A stretch of DNA of 64,000 nt from Parasponia andersonii (lineage: Eukaryota; Streptophyta; Magnoliopsida; Rosales; Cannabaceae), in NCBI GenBank assembly GCA_002914805.1, contig JXTB01000119.1:725621-789620 (forward strand). The letters run 5' to 3'. Below, piece by piece: positions 51,849 to 62,770 of the stretch (its first letter is position 1; the number at the start of each line of letters is the position of its first letter). The position numbers were made by a program, and so were the translations under genes. The notes under the pieces were generated by a model. The model saw nothing but the letters and a program-made list of their open reading frames with translations, ran no database searches and was not told the DNA's origin.

Positions 51849-54542
51849 CTATAAATCTGATGCCTTGAGCTTCCTCGGCCTTTTATTAGACTGGGCAGGT
51901 GATGCCGGTGCTTCTGAAACTCTTCCAGGTGTCTGGAGAGGCTCGAAAGTGTATTAATGGACGCATTGGTGCAACGAAAAACCAAAAGTAAAAGTTCAAA
52001 GGAAATGTATATGTATGCAACACCAAAAGTAAAAGTTCAAAGGAAATGTATATGTACCTTGCGTTTCTGGTCTCTTTTACCAACCCTTTCCGCTGACATT
52101 CATACAAGTTATGAATATTAGTAACTCTACAAACACTAACTCATCCAAGAAACAAACAGGAAAACCCCTAAACAAGCAAGCAACTAAACGAATACTGCAA
52201 GGCTGTATAGAATATTCTTTAGTCCTTCATACGTTACCTCCAAAACTCATAGAGTCGGGAATAAACATCCGATCCTGATCCACACCATAGTACGAACAGT
52301 GTTAGTAGAGGGAAAAAAATAGAAATCAAATATACCAAAACACCTGCAGCACGAATGAGGAAGTTGACCTTAGGTGTGCCAGGTGTTTCATAAGGATTAT
52401 CGCGAAATGATGAACCCTCTGCCTCCTTATATTGCAACTGACACCAAAAAGGTAAAGAAACCAACAATTAAGAGAAAGATTATAGTCAACGACCTATTTA
52501 ACCACTCAGCCCCATGCAGCATCAAGGAAAGTAATATCTAAAATATGCAAAACCTGTTTCTGAAGATTGAGTAGAGTCAGAATTTCTTTCCTTAATTCAA
52601 GATGCTCTGCACAAACAGCTTTGGTCGGGACCCTTGGCTTTAAATTAACCTGTGAAGGTTATGACACCACTTTTTAGTCAGTTTTGAGAAATAATCTGTA
52701 CAGACAATCAGAAAATTCATTTTTCTTAAGGAAATAACCACTGTGCAGTTAACAAGAACGGTATTTTGATAAAACCAAGCACCAAGAAGCCTGATTGGTC
52801 TCAGTTTAGAAACACTCTGATACTTCAAACCTACGAAGGGCATGGCAAAAACAGGATAACAAATAAAATTGAAAGGTTTTGCACTCATAAATTAAAATTT
52901 CAAGTTAAGCACCACAGAGAGGAATTATAAACTGCAAAATAAGTCACAGAGAAACTTCACTATACAGTTCTTGCTGTACACCCATGCATAATTGCATCAA
53001 GTGACGAGAAGAACAAGTACATATGATATGTAAGGAATAGTTTGAAGGAAACAAACCCCAAGCTCTTGTAAAGTTTGCTCAACTCTCTTGATAGTCCGAA
53101 GTCCAGCAGATGCACTCGCAGCTTGTATCATTTGATCAAGTGCATATGTCCTCAGATACACCCGAAGCTGTAAAGTTTCTAAATAAGTCAAGGTATAATC
53201 TGACGTGCAATATGAATGAAACTTCTACGAAAAACATCTATGGCTCCGTGAAGAAGAAAAAGAAAAGAACAAAAAGCTGTCTAGATCACAGAGGGAGACA
53301 TATCACAAGCAGCAAACCGCCCTCAGACATACCATGCGTAGAGAAGCTACAGTTGCAGCATTGTCTGCTATCAATGTTGAAGGTGCAGCTTCTTCAGATG
53401 GAAGCTGAACATTGGAAGAAGGTGATACGTTATCACCAGGAACATTCGTCCTCTCGGTTTCTGGACCAGCATTTGATGCAACAGGCAACTCTGACTCTTC
53501 AGCACTCTAACAAGATAAAACAAATGAATAAACATGCAGGAAAAGCACATGCAAAATTAACAATTACTTATTTCGTGAACTATACAATAATTCTGGACCT
53601 ACCTTTGCAGCCAATCGAGACTCGGTTATTTTTTTGGCTTCTGTGAGAACCTGTGTGAAAATGAAGAATAGATGACATGACTTCACTCGATAGCTCATTG
53701 TCAATTGCCAAAGGACCATAGTCCTCATGAATTATCAAAAACATAAATAAACTTAGACCTCAAAATCCTTTCGTTCTTGCTGTTTTGTCTGAGACAGTAC
53801 CATTGACAGTGCCCGCTTGCGTTCTCTCTCTTGTGAGACATTGTAAGGTTCCTAAATACAGGAGGCCAGAAACAAAATCAGAACATTTGTATAATACAAC
53901 TGAATGATCAAGTAAATATTAGTGCATACAGTTCGCACACCTTAACAATAGGGTGCCCTGAAACATCCCCAGGAGATGAAGCTCTAGCAATTAATATAGC
54001 TCGGGATACTGCAAACAATTGTGAAATGACAACAATCATAAGGACAGGATCATGTGAAGAAATCAGCTCTATGCGAATGACAAGACAAAGTGAATTAACA
54101 ATTGAGGACAAATAAGAATCAAGCAAAGGGAAAGATGACATGCCATTGTAATATCGGTCCTTCAACTCCTCCACTGTTCGAGATGACGGGAACCTATCAG
54201 CTATTACAATGAATCGGAGATCAAACTGTTTGCACAAGTCAAACAATTGATCTGTCTCTTCCCTGGTCCACGTCTAATGAAGATATTATATGAAGAGAGT
54301 GAAAAAGGTATTCGATAAGCAAAGGCTAAAAAATAAAGTCGATTATAGAGATTGAATTCTGATCTGATACCTACAGGATCAGCCAAGTGTTTATCATACT
54401 CCTCATCTGTGTATTGGACAATATCAACGGACTGCATAACATCAAATACACTAAAATATTCAATCACACAATGACCAATTGAAACACAAGATCCATAAGA
54501 AATATGAAAATGAAAAAAAAAAAAAGAGGGGCAGAAAACTCG

Positions 54543-54602
<60 letters not shown>

Positions 54603-55464
54603 TCTCTCATATTAGGATACAGCAAAGATAAGATGATATCTGTTATACCTTGTTATACTTGGCAAAGGAGTAGTCACCTGTTGGTGGTACACCATTAACA
54701 ACTCTGACCTGTGGATTAAAGGTCCCAGCAAAAAAGATACATAAATTACACGTAAATGAAAAGTAACAAAATGTACATTTTCAATATATCTTAGTTAACC
54801 AACAATCATCCAGAGCAAGGAAAAGCTTACCCAGTGGTACAGCTGCAAATTATCTTTCCGAGCAGAACTTGTAAAAGCAAGCCACTGCCAAGTAATCTGG
54901 AAATGGAATATTAACAATTACACAAATAATATTAACATGACACAAAAACACAAAGTTATAAAACCTCTCGGTTGATCAAGTCACAGCAGAACATTTTTTT
55001 TGGAAAAAAAAAAAAGTAACCACAAACCAAACTGGAAAAACAAGCAAGATAGTAAACTAATGAAGAAGAAGCAACCTTTTCATCCGCTGGGGGTCTTTTT
55101 TTCGAATCGATGGACGGCATAAGAGGTGGTACACCTCCTGTGAGCGCATAAACCTAAATATTCAACATTTTCCCACAAGCAATATCAGTTCAATTGGCTA
55201 AATACAGCCCATAAACGTAAATTTCGATTGAACCCCCCCCCCCCCCCAAAAAAAAAAAAAATCATAATCAATCTTAAGCAAAATTTAAGCTTAAGCAAGA
55301 CTAGGACAACCCCAAAACGCAAAACTTTAAGCAAGGATAAAGGAAGCAACCTCTCGTGAAATGCCATCGGGTTTTCTTTGGGAGTCTTTCTGAGGCCTAG
55401 ATTTCTTCTCTTGCGGTACGGGAAGTGCATTTTTGGGCAAGCCCAGAATGTCCTTAGCGTCCAT
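51849..55464 (-). CDS. SWC4: SWC4/DMAP1, shared subunit of SWR1 and NuA4 complexes
   Basis: Sixteen exons in coding order: 55464-55351, 55153-55076, 54896-54831, 54708-54649, 54431-54375, 54273-54144, 54008-53941, 53851-53759, 53650-53603, 53506-53333, 53167-53057, 52649-52554, 52437-52369, 52274-52238, 52092-52058, 51932-51849. The frame is continuous over 1320 bp, giving 439 aa, the usual size of plant SWC4. It opens [15 protein letters not shown]/Myb-like domain occupies residues about 126-170 ([14 protein letters not shown]...[11 protein letters not shown]) and the conserved DMAP1 region about 245-400; the tail is basic. SWC4 helps deposit histone H2A.Z and acetylate H4, and its SANT domain has been linked to AT-rich DNA recognition. 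Intron 6 needs a GC donor at 54143-54142 to keep the conserved YYNVSRA frame. Confidence 0.95.
51981..52056. repeat. Tandem duplication in SWC4 intron 15, at a splice donor
   Basis: A 35-bp segment ending TATATGTA is repeated with a period of 41 bp (51981-52015 and 52022-52056). The right copy abuts the exon 15 donor at 52057, so the left copy duplicates the intron sequence next to it. Confidence 0.85.
54545..54602. repeat. Microsatellite (GT)24(AT)5 in SWC4 intron 4
   Basis: A long perfect GT run followed by a short AT run. Likely length-variable. Confidence 0.95.
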
Positions 55465-55485
55465 TGCGATTGCCCCCCCAAAAAA

Positions 55486-55559
55486 TTAGGGTTTGCTTTT
55501 CTCTACTTTGTGTAGACGAAGAATTCGAATTCGCTGCGCATCTACAAGAATTAGGGTTT
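55486..55559 (-). promoter_or_regulatory. Two telo-boxes upstream of SWC4
   Basis: TTAGGGTTT occurs at 55486-55494 and 55551-55559; read on the coding strand both are AAACCCTAA. They lie 22 and 87 bp upstream of the ATG, within the probable leader. Confidence 0.5.
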
Positions 55560-55564
55560 TGAAG

Positions 55565-56015
55565 CTCTAATTCAGATTCGAAACACTCCGATTGACTCTG
55601 AATCTCGATTTCAATTCGATTCGATTACTGACGAAGTGGAACTCGATTTGGTGAATTAGGGCTCTACGAGCGCCAAAGTTTTTGAGCGGAACACTGAGGT
55701 GTGTACTCTACTTCAATCACCCGCGGGTAACCTAACTAACACTGCGCTGTTCTTAACTCAATACCGGTTCGCCCGGTTCACATGGAGACTTGCTAGTTTT
55801 GTGTTTTGGGTTTCATTTTTAATTTTTTATTGGCAAAACAAAACCTTATTAACAGGTTACCGGTTGATTTTCTTAAAAACGACAACCAAAATCAAGTACA
55901 TAAGAAAAACGACAGAGCATTTTTCTATTGTGCTTTCGGGTGACCCCATTTCTTTCCTCACAACGCGCTACTTTTTCTTCCCTTCAAGTAGGCCTTCGTA
56001 GTTAGTGAATGCTAA

Positions 56016-56055
<40 letters not shown>

Positions 56056-57537
56056 AAATAAAATAATAGCAATCATGTAATCTTAAAGAATTCCACAAGT
56101 AGCCAAGGAAGAGAAAGCTGTTCACTCTCAAAGGTATGACACTAAGAGTTCCTCGTATATTTTTCCATGAGTACTAATTATGTGACTCATTAAATGCCAT
56201 ACATCAGGTCTTGAACAGAGTATGCATTCTGTGATCATGATCTGCTTAACTAGCTAAGGCTCCAAATTTAAACTTTGGTTGAATCTTACCTTATTCATGT
56301 GTCAATTACAGGCCATGCATCTTATTGACAGCATACAAAGTGATGCAACCATGGTTAACTCTAAGGCGAATATTAGAATCTTCCACAAAAGAGAAATTCA
56401 TGTCTATAAGGATCTGAATATCTTGAAAAGCTTTAGAGCTAGTAGTAGTAAAGGCTTTTACTCCACCTTATTTCGGTCCTATCCTGTCTGAGCTTTTTTA
56501 TAATACTACTTACTATTCAATCATCTTATATATATGATTTATATATCTTTTAATTTCCTCACTATATTTTTCTGTTGCTGCTGTAAGACCTAATTTTCTT
56601 GACCTTGTAAGACCCTATCTCCAACTTCTCTTTGCATTTCTTTGTGTTCATGTTGAACTAGCTATGACAACGTATTTCTTAATTTGTAATCAATCATCAT
56701 TCTCCTTTCGAACTCGCCTCATGCTTCTTTTCTATGTATCCCTCCTGAGCTATCTAATGATTAAGATTCGACACACTCTAATTAATCCATGCTTTTTCAT
56801 TAATTGAAAGATTAGAACTTCATTGATCATCAAGTCCTAGCTAGTTATTATTTCATCTTAATTTTCTCTAAATCCCGATCCTGATGGAGCTAGCACTCTC
56901 CTTTTCCCACCCGTGACGACCCGCCCCACCATTTTGGATCTATATACATGTGAAGAAGGGTACTAAAATTGTCTGACAAAGACTTGTAATACAATACCTA
57001 CTGTTAAGAAAGCAGTGTGTTTTGTTCGTAGTAGTACTACGTACTGTTGTGTGATTTTTTCAATCAAGGTCAGCAGCTTGAGGCTTGTAATTGGTGGCCC
57101 AAATTTAGTCTACATTGCAAATAGCTCTCTCTTAATTGTTAGTGAAAAAGCAGGTAGATGGGGAGGCCCCTCTTATGTTCTATCATCAAACGCTCGTTTC
57201 GGTGCCAAGTACTAATTGTACGTATAAAGCTAGATAGAAGGCTTGTGATTTCTGCAATGTAAACGCGACATCTTTTACTGTATTCTTGTGATATATATTT
57301 TATACTATAGTTTACCACTGCCTTTTTAATTGGGCATTTTACTTTTTAGTACGACGTTTCTACTAATAATTCTGCAGTAGTATATGCAATGCAAGCGACT
57401 GAATCACTTGAAGTTTCTTCTCTCTCTCGGTAGAGTAGTCAGCTGAATTGTGAGCCTAACCACCATACTATAACATACCGTGGTCTTCTTCTCCTATCAT
57501 ACAGAGAACCCGGACAAATATAATCTTAACTGCTCCC
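55565..57537. other. SWC4 promoter and intergenic region
   Basis: No gene is supported. Frames at 55699, 56279 and 57015 are short, methionine-initiated but unrecognised. A CT microsatellite lies at 56019-56053. A phrase like the LTR opening (GTGACGACCCGCCCC) at about 56913 may be a relic. Confidence 0.5.
56019..56053. repeat. CT microsatellite
   Basis: About seventeen CT units, 555 bp upstream of the SWC4 start. CT-rich tracts can act as core promoter elements in plants, but here it may equally be neutral. Confidence 0.9.
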
Positions 57538-57546
57538 ACATCTATA

Positions 57547-58686
57547 GACAAATTTCATTAAATATGCTCCAAATATGATCAATTAAAACTGTATGATTCC
57601 CTCAAAAATTCTTCAAAAAAAATATGATTTTAGGACAAAAATGCCTCTAAAAGTATAGTTAGTATAACAAAAGAAAAAATATAGTCAAAAACCTTGAGTC
57701 CCTCCCTAATATCTCTTCGTTTACTCTTGCTCTACTACTCTTGCTCTTTCTCTATAAATTTCTCCCATAACATATTTCTTGCTCTTACCATCTTTCAACT
57801 TTTTCTCTCGCTCATATTTCTCTTTTGGACGATGAAAAAATTTTCTATGTTTAAATATTGTGGATATAATTTAAAATATTTTGTATTTGAATTTTAGCTA
57901 TTCTGTGGTAGAATTTGTATTAAAAATTAAATTTTGATCAATTTGTAAGATTTTTCTAAAAATTTGGACTAATTATTTTGACAAATATTGAAAATTTTGA
58001 TATATTTTGATACTAATTCGATGAAATTTAATACAATTTTGAAAAAATATATTTTCATAAAGGAATCTGATAAAATTCGATGAAATTCAATGCATTTTGA
58101 TGAATTTCGATGATAATTCAAAACCATTTTGATGAAGTATGTTTTTATAATAGAATCGATAAAATTTAATGAATTTCAATGATAATTCGATATTATGTCA
58201 TTGCCATTTCGATGATCATACTCAATTTTTCAGATTTCATTGTAAAAAATATACTTTATTGAAATGACATCAAATTTCATTAAAATTCATCGAAAAGTTT
58301 TAATGTTCGTCGAGTAAGCTGGTCCAAAATTTCATAAATTCGTAGAAATTGATCCAAATTTTATTTTTAATGCAAAGTCCATCACATAACATTTTGAAAT
58401 TCAAATACCAACTATTTTAAACTATATCCATTATGTTTCAATAATATTAATTGATATTTGATTGTTAAGAAAATTATTTAGTTGAGAGAATATTGAAGAT
58501 TGAGAAAAAATATAAAAGAAGAGAAAGAGAAAGAACGAAAAAAAGTGAAAGAAAACTAAATCTAAACTCTAAAGCATAGATAAAAGTTAGAATATTTTAA
58601 GGGTAGTTAAATCTTTTCAAGAAGAGTTTAGTCATATTTTTTGAAATTTTATTGACTCATTTAGAACGTATTATATGAAATTTTTC
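57547..58686. mobile_element. Fold-back element, almost wholly palindromic, 1.14 kb
   Basis: The left half aligns with the reverse complement of the right half from end to end. Ends are GACAAATTTCAT and, reverse complemented, GGAAAAATTTCAT; strong inner matches include GTGGATATAATTTAAAATA (57859 on) against ATGGATATAGTTTAAAATA (complement near 58435) and TTGGAC(T/C)A. Flanks ACATCTATA (57538-57546) and ACATAAATA (58687-58695) agree in seven of nine bases, fitting a 9-bp Mutator-type target duplication. No coding capacity; the transcript would form a long imperfect hairpin. Confidence 0.75.
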
Positions 58687-58695
58687 CACATAAAT

Positions 58696-59953
58696 AGGCT
58701 AATTATTGTACATTTCAGTCATTGTAATCTCCTCAAAATATATATTGTACATTTCCCAACTTTTAAAAATCAATTAGCAACTATGAATATTTTAATTACC
58801 ATATAAATCCATAACGATCATTGGTCTAAATTGTTTGTTGAAACATGAAATATGATAAAATTAAGGTTATGAATCTTTATGCCATTGCATAAAATTAAGG
58901 CATATTGAATGGGTTTCTTTCATTTGGCTAAAAATTTACGAACATAGGAGTTCTTGCCTTTGCAAAAACACAATTCTCTTAGTTTCTATATTGCATAGCA
59001 GGTATCATGATGTACTCAAAATTAAAACTAATACACCATAAAGTAGATGAAGAGTAAATAAAGACTTTTATATAACAAAAAAGGAGGTTTCCATCGGAAT
59101 GCAGCATGTACATAGCGCCCGCACAGTGTGTGTATGTTTTGTATTTTTTTTTTTTGAAAAAAAATCTAACTAGTATTATAAAATGACAAAGTATATAGTT
59201 CTCTATTTCCGAGCTATTGACTTTATACAATTTTGCCAACTAAACTAAGTTTTTGTTGCATAAATTCATATTGTATTATTCAAATAAGGAAAAACTAGTC
59301 CTCCCGTTACATTAGATTCCGGGTATAAAAAAACAGAATAACTCATGTGACACTCATTTTATTACTCTTTATTTAATAATTTATTACTATTGATTAAACA
59401 TGATTTATTACTATTAATTTATTTCATCAGTTAAATAAGGAAAACAAATTTTTTAAAAAAAATAAAATTTTAAAACTTCTCCCCTATGCTTCCAATGCTA
59501 GTGTTTCCCAATTGAATGATGGTTATGTGTTTTGTTATAATATGTGTTTTATTTTATATTTGGTATTTTTTTTTTTTTTGGGGTTCTCTATTTGCCGAGA
59601 AGGAAGAGCTTTTGACGTGATTCTGTTTATTTTTATTTTATTTTCTAATTTTTTTTTAGGTCTCTTTGTTGTTTTTCTTTTCACCTTTATTGGAGTGCTA
59701 GATTAGATAGGAATATTGTATCATATTAGAATATATTTGATTCGATTGGGATAATACTTACTTGAGAGAGGAGGCGGAGAAATGGAGGGATTACAGGCTT
59801 TGCTGCCCCGCCTCCTGGCCCACCAACTATCATCTCTCCCACTTTCACTTTGGATGGATTAGAGAAATAAGGGAAAAAAGCAAGCGGATAATTGATATTT
59901 TACCTTCTAATAGAATTATTAAAAAAATAATAAAATAGATAAGATTACTATCA
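58696..59953. other. Intergenic, AT-rich, no gene seen
   Basis: Spacer between two fold-back elements. Frames at 58979 and 59512 are hydrophobic by composition (T-rich DNA) and not credible genes. Confidence 0.5.
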
Positions 59954-59962
59954 TATATAAAT

Positions 59963-61150
59963 GGGTTTATATCACTTGAGCTCTCTAACTTTTTTTTCTG
60001 ATTATTAATCAGGTCTTTAGTTATTATTATTCTTTTTTTTTTTTTTAAGTTTTAGATCCTTAACTTTACACATTCGTATCATTTTAGTTCATTTTTTTCA
60101 CTCTTTTGTCCAATTCAGTTGTTATTTTAACAGTTTTAATATCATTTATACAATGTATAATTTAGGTCCTTATTCTTTACTTTGTAGCTTTTGACTCCTT
60201 AAATCTTTATTTTCATAACATTTAGTTTATTTTGAGTTAATTTTGAATTAAAATCTAACTATAATCAAATTATACTAAATAAATTAATAAAAACTACCAA
60301 ATCTAAAAATAACACCAAATGAGTCAGTTAGAAGATACTAGTGAAATACATACCAAAATTATGCATATCAAAACTTTTTTTATATAAATTAATTTTTATT
60401 TATCAATTGAGAGGCTTTTAGACTATTAAACGATTATGAATTTATAAAATTATAGAAAATAAATTTTATGACCATTAATAAGAAATCATCACTAAATAAT
60501 ACATTTTTTTCTCGTATTATATCTATGTATCTATTCATAAATACTAATTTTTATGTTATTAATTATTATCATTATCAAAATCCATGATATTCTATAAATT
60601 AATATCTATTTATTATTTAAATGGTGTTTAAAGTTCTTTTATTATTTATGATTTTTAATTTTAAAAAAAGTTGATTAGTTTATAAAATTGGAGAAAATGA
60701 ACTTTACCACTATTAGTAAGAATTCACAATTAAATTATATAATATTTTCGGTAATAAGCACTAACTAAAAATAATATTGTTTGTTAGATTACCTTTTTTA
60801 AAAAATATCTTATTAGTATTGAACATTCTGTTAGTAGTTTTTATTAATTTATTTAGGACAATCTGATTGTAATTATATTCTAACTCAAAATGACCTAAAT
60901 GTTACAAAAATGAAAGTTTGAGAGTCAAAAGTTACAAAATAAAGAATAAGGGCATAAGCGATATATTGTGTAAAAGATGAGGAACCAAGTAATATTAAAA
61001 GTGTTAAATAACGGTTGAATTTGATAGAAAAGTAAAAAAAAAAAAAATGATTAATGTGATACAAATATTGGGATTTAAAAACTGCCAAAAAAAAGAGAAA
61101 AATAGGAATCTAATTAATACTAAATTAGAGATCACAAATAATATAAACTA
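59963..61150. mobile_element. Mutator-like fold-back element with ~370-bp inverted repeats
   Basis: Left end GGGTTTATATCACTTG, right end reverse complemented TAGTTTATATTATTTG. The arms align for about 370 bases; e.g. CTTATTCTTTACTTTGTAGC (60169 on) pairs with CTTATTCTTTATTTTGTAAC (complement near 60945). An exact 9-bp repeat TATATAAAT flanks it (59954-59962 and 61151-61159). The start resembles the MITE at 29839, so both are probably one family. No transposase. Confidence 0.8.
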
Positions 61151-61159
61151 TATATAAAT

Positions 61160-61824
61160 ACTCTTTATCTTTCCTATTTTTATCTTTTTTACTAAACAAC
61201 TTAAAAATTATCACTACTCTCTATTTTTCCCATTTTTATCTTTTTTACTAGACAACTTAAAAAATATCACTCTTTTCTTCCTTCTTTGTATCCTTCCTAT
61301 CATCTCCGTCCTTCCTATTTTCTCTCCCTCCTACCAATGATACTGTTAGTCTGTATACAACGCGCATAAGGCTTCGAAGGCATGTAGTTTGGAGTTTCTG
61401 TATAGTCTAAAAAGCGAATCTGCACAAAAGATCAGGCATATCTCCTTTTAAAAATTAGTATAATAAACGAATTAAATATTTCCTCGAATTGAAAAAAAAA
61501 AAAGAAGAAAATGTTAAATTTTAGCATTAAATAAAAAGCAAACAGAATCGTAAATAACTCAAAGTTGGGTTAGTTTGCGTCTGGCATGAACACAACGGTG
61601 TGTGCATATATCCACTGTTTAATACTCAATGACATCTTTAATAAGGGAAATTACCAGAGTTGGCAACATTAGTACATTAATTGAATTATACTTTTCTTAA
61701 AAGAACAGCAAAAATGTTAAAATAAGGAAAGGGATAAAAAGGAAAAGATATCATAAACAAAACGAACTCGAGTTAATCTGCATCTAGCATGAATAAAGTG
61801 GCCGAATTTTTGTATATATTTAGA
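61160..61824. other. Repeat-rich spacer left of the hAT element
   Basis: Contains a direct duplication of about 56 bp (61160-61215 and 61217-61272: TTTTTATCTTTTTTACTA, then ACAACTTAAAAA), a partial copy of the patatin-flank repeat (61628-61690), and a ~50-bp phrase (TTTGCGTCTGGCATGAA / TCTGCATCTAGCATGAA) present at 61576 and again at 61779. Confidence 0.55.
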
Positions 61825-62770
61825 CAGGGACGGAACCTGACCTATAAACTCAGTGGGAGCATGTATGAGTTAATGAAAAAGCAAAAATTTCAACGAGATA
61901 ATAGCAGAAAAAAAAAATACTTAAAATAATATAATTAATTTTGACACATTACAATTATTTCTTCTATGCTTTTATGTTGTATAATGACCTCAACATTAAT
62001 ACTAATAAGCGACTAAATTGTCATCCATTAATAATATTATCTGTTAATATTTTGCACCAAATATAAATTAGGAATCTACTAAGTTACAAGCAAGTTTTTA
62101 ATTGTATAATTCTATTACATTGCCAAATTAGGTGACTTAGAAAAATTTAGAAAAATTTATTTTCTATGTTTTGGAATCCTAATTTCTATTTAGTTTAATG
62201 GCATTTTACTTTCATTCTTTCTGTTTAATTTTTATCTATTTTTTATTACATAACTTTTCAATTTGGTATCATTTTTGCAGCAAATTGCCCTCTAGCTTAA
62301 ATTAGGGCTCGTGGCAAAATGATCAAATTTGGATCCATTTTTAAAAGTAAATATCTCATTTTCAAATAATATTGCAAAATGATTGATATATCAATAAAAT
62401 ATATTAAGTATAAAATATTACGTAGCTAATATAAAATTAATATACTCAGTACAAAAAAAATACAAATACACAAGTGTTAAAAGATATATACTAAGTAATT
62501 TAGCTATAAAAAAAAAATGAACATTTATTAAAACTAATTGTGAAAAATGATCAGCCACTTTAATTTCTCCTTTTTTAAGTAGGGTGAGTTAATTTGTTAA
62601 TATGGGCAAATGGGCTTGGGCTCGAGGTAATACTTAGCCGATAGATAATTTATTTCCTCCTATAACTTTTTTTTTTTCATTTATATATGTGTATATATTA
62701 CAAGTATTATATATAAGATTTTTTTTTTCAAAAAATCTAGGTGGGGCAACCCTATTCAGCTCCATCCTTG
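61825..62770. mobile_element. Non-autonomous hAT element
   Basis: The ends CAGGGACGGAACCTG (61825) and, reverse complemented, CAAGGATGGAGCTG (ending 62770) are imperfect hAT-type terminal inverted repeats. Flanking 8-mers TATTTAGA (61817-61824) and TAGTTAGA (62771-62778) differ at one position, matching the 8-bp hAT target duplication. The 946-bp interior is AT-rich without transposase. Confidence 0.75.

Noticed and set aside
57015..57215. Possible secreted small peptide gene (66 codons)
   Set aside because: No clear signal peptide or known C-terminal peptide motif; no supporting promoter.
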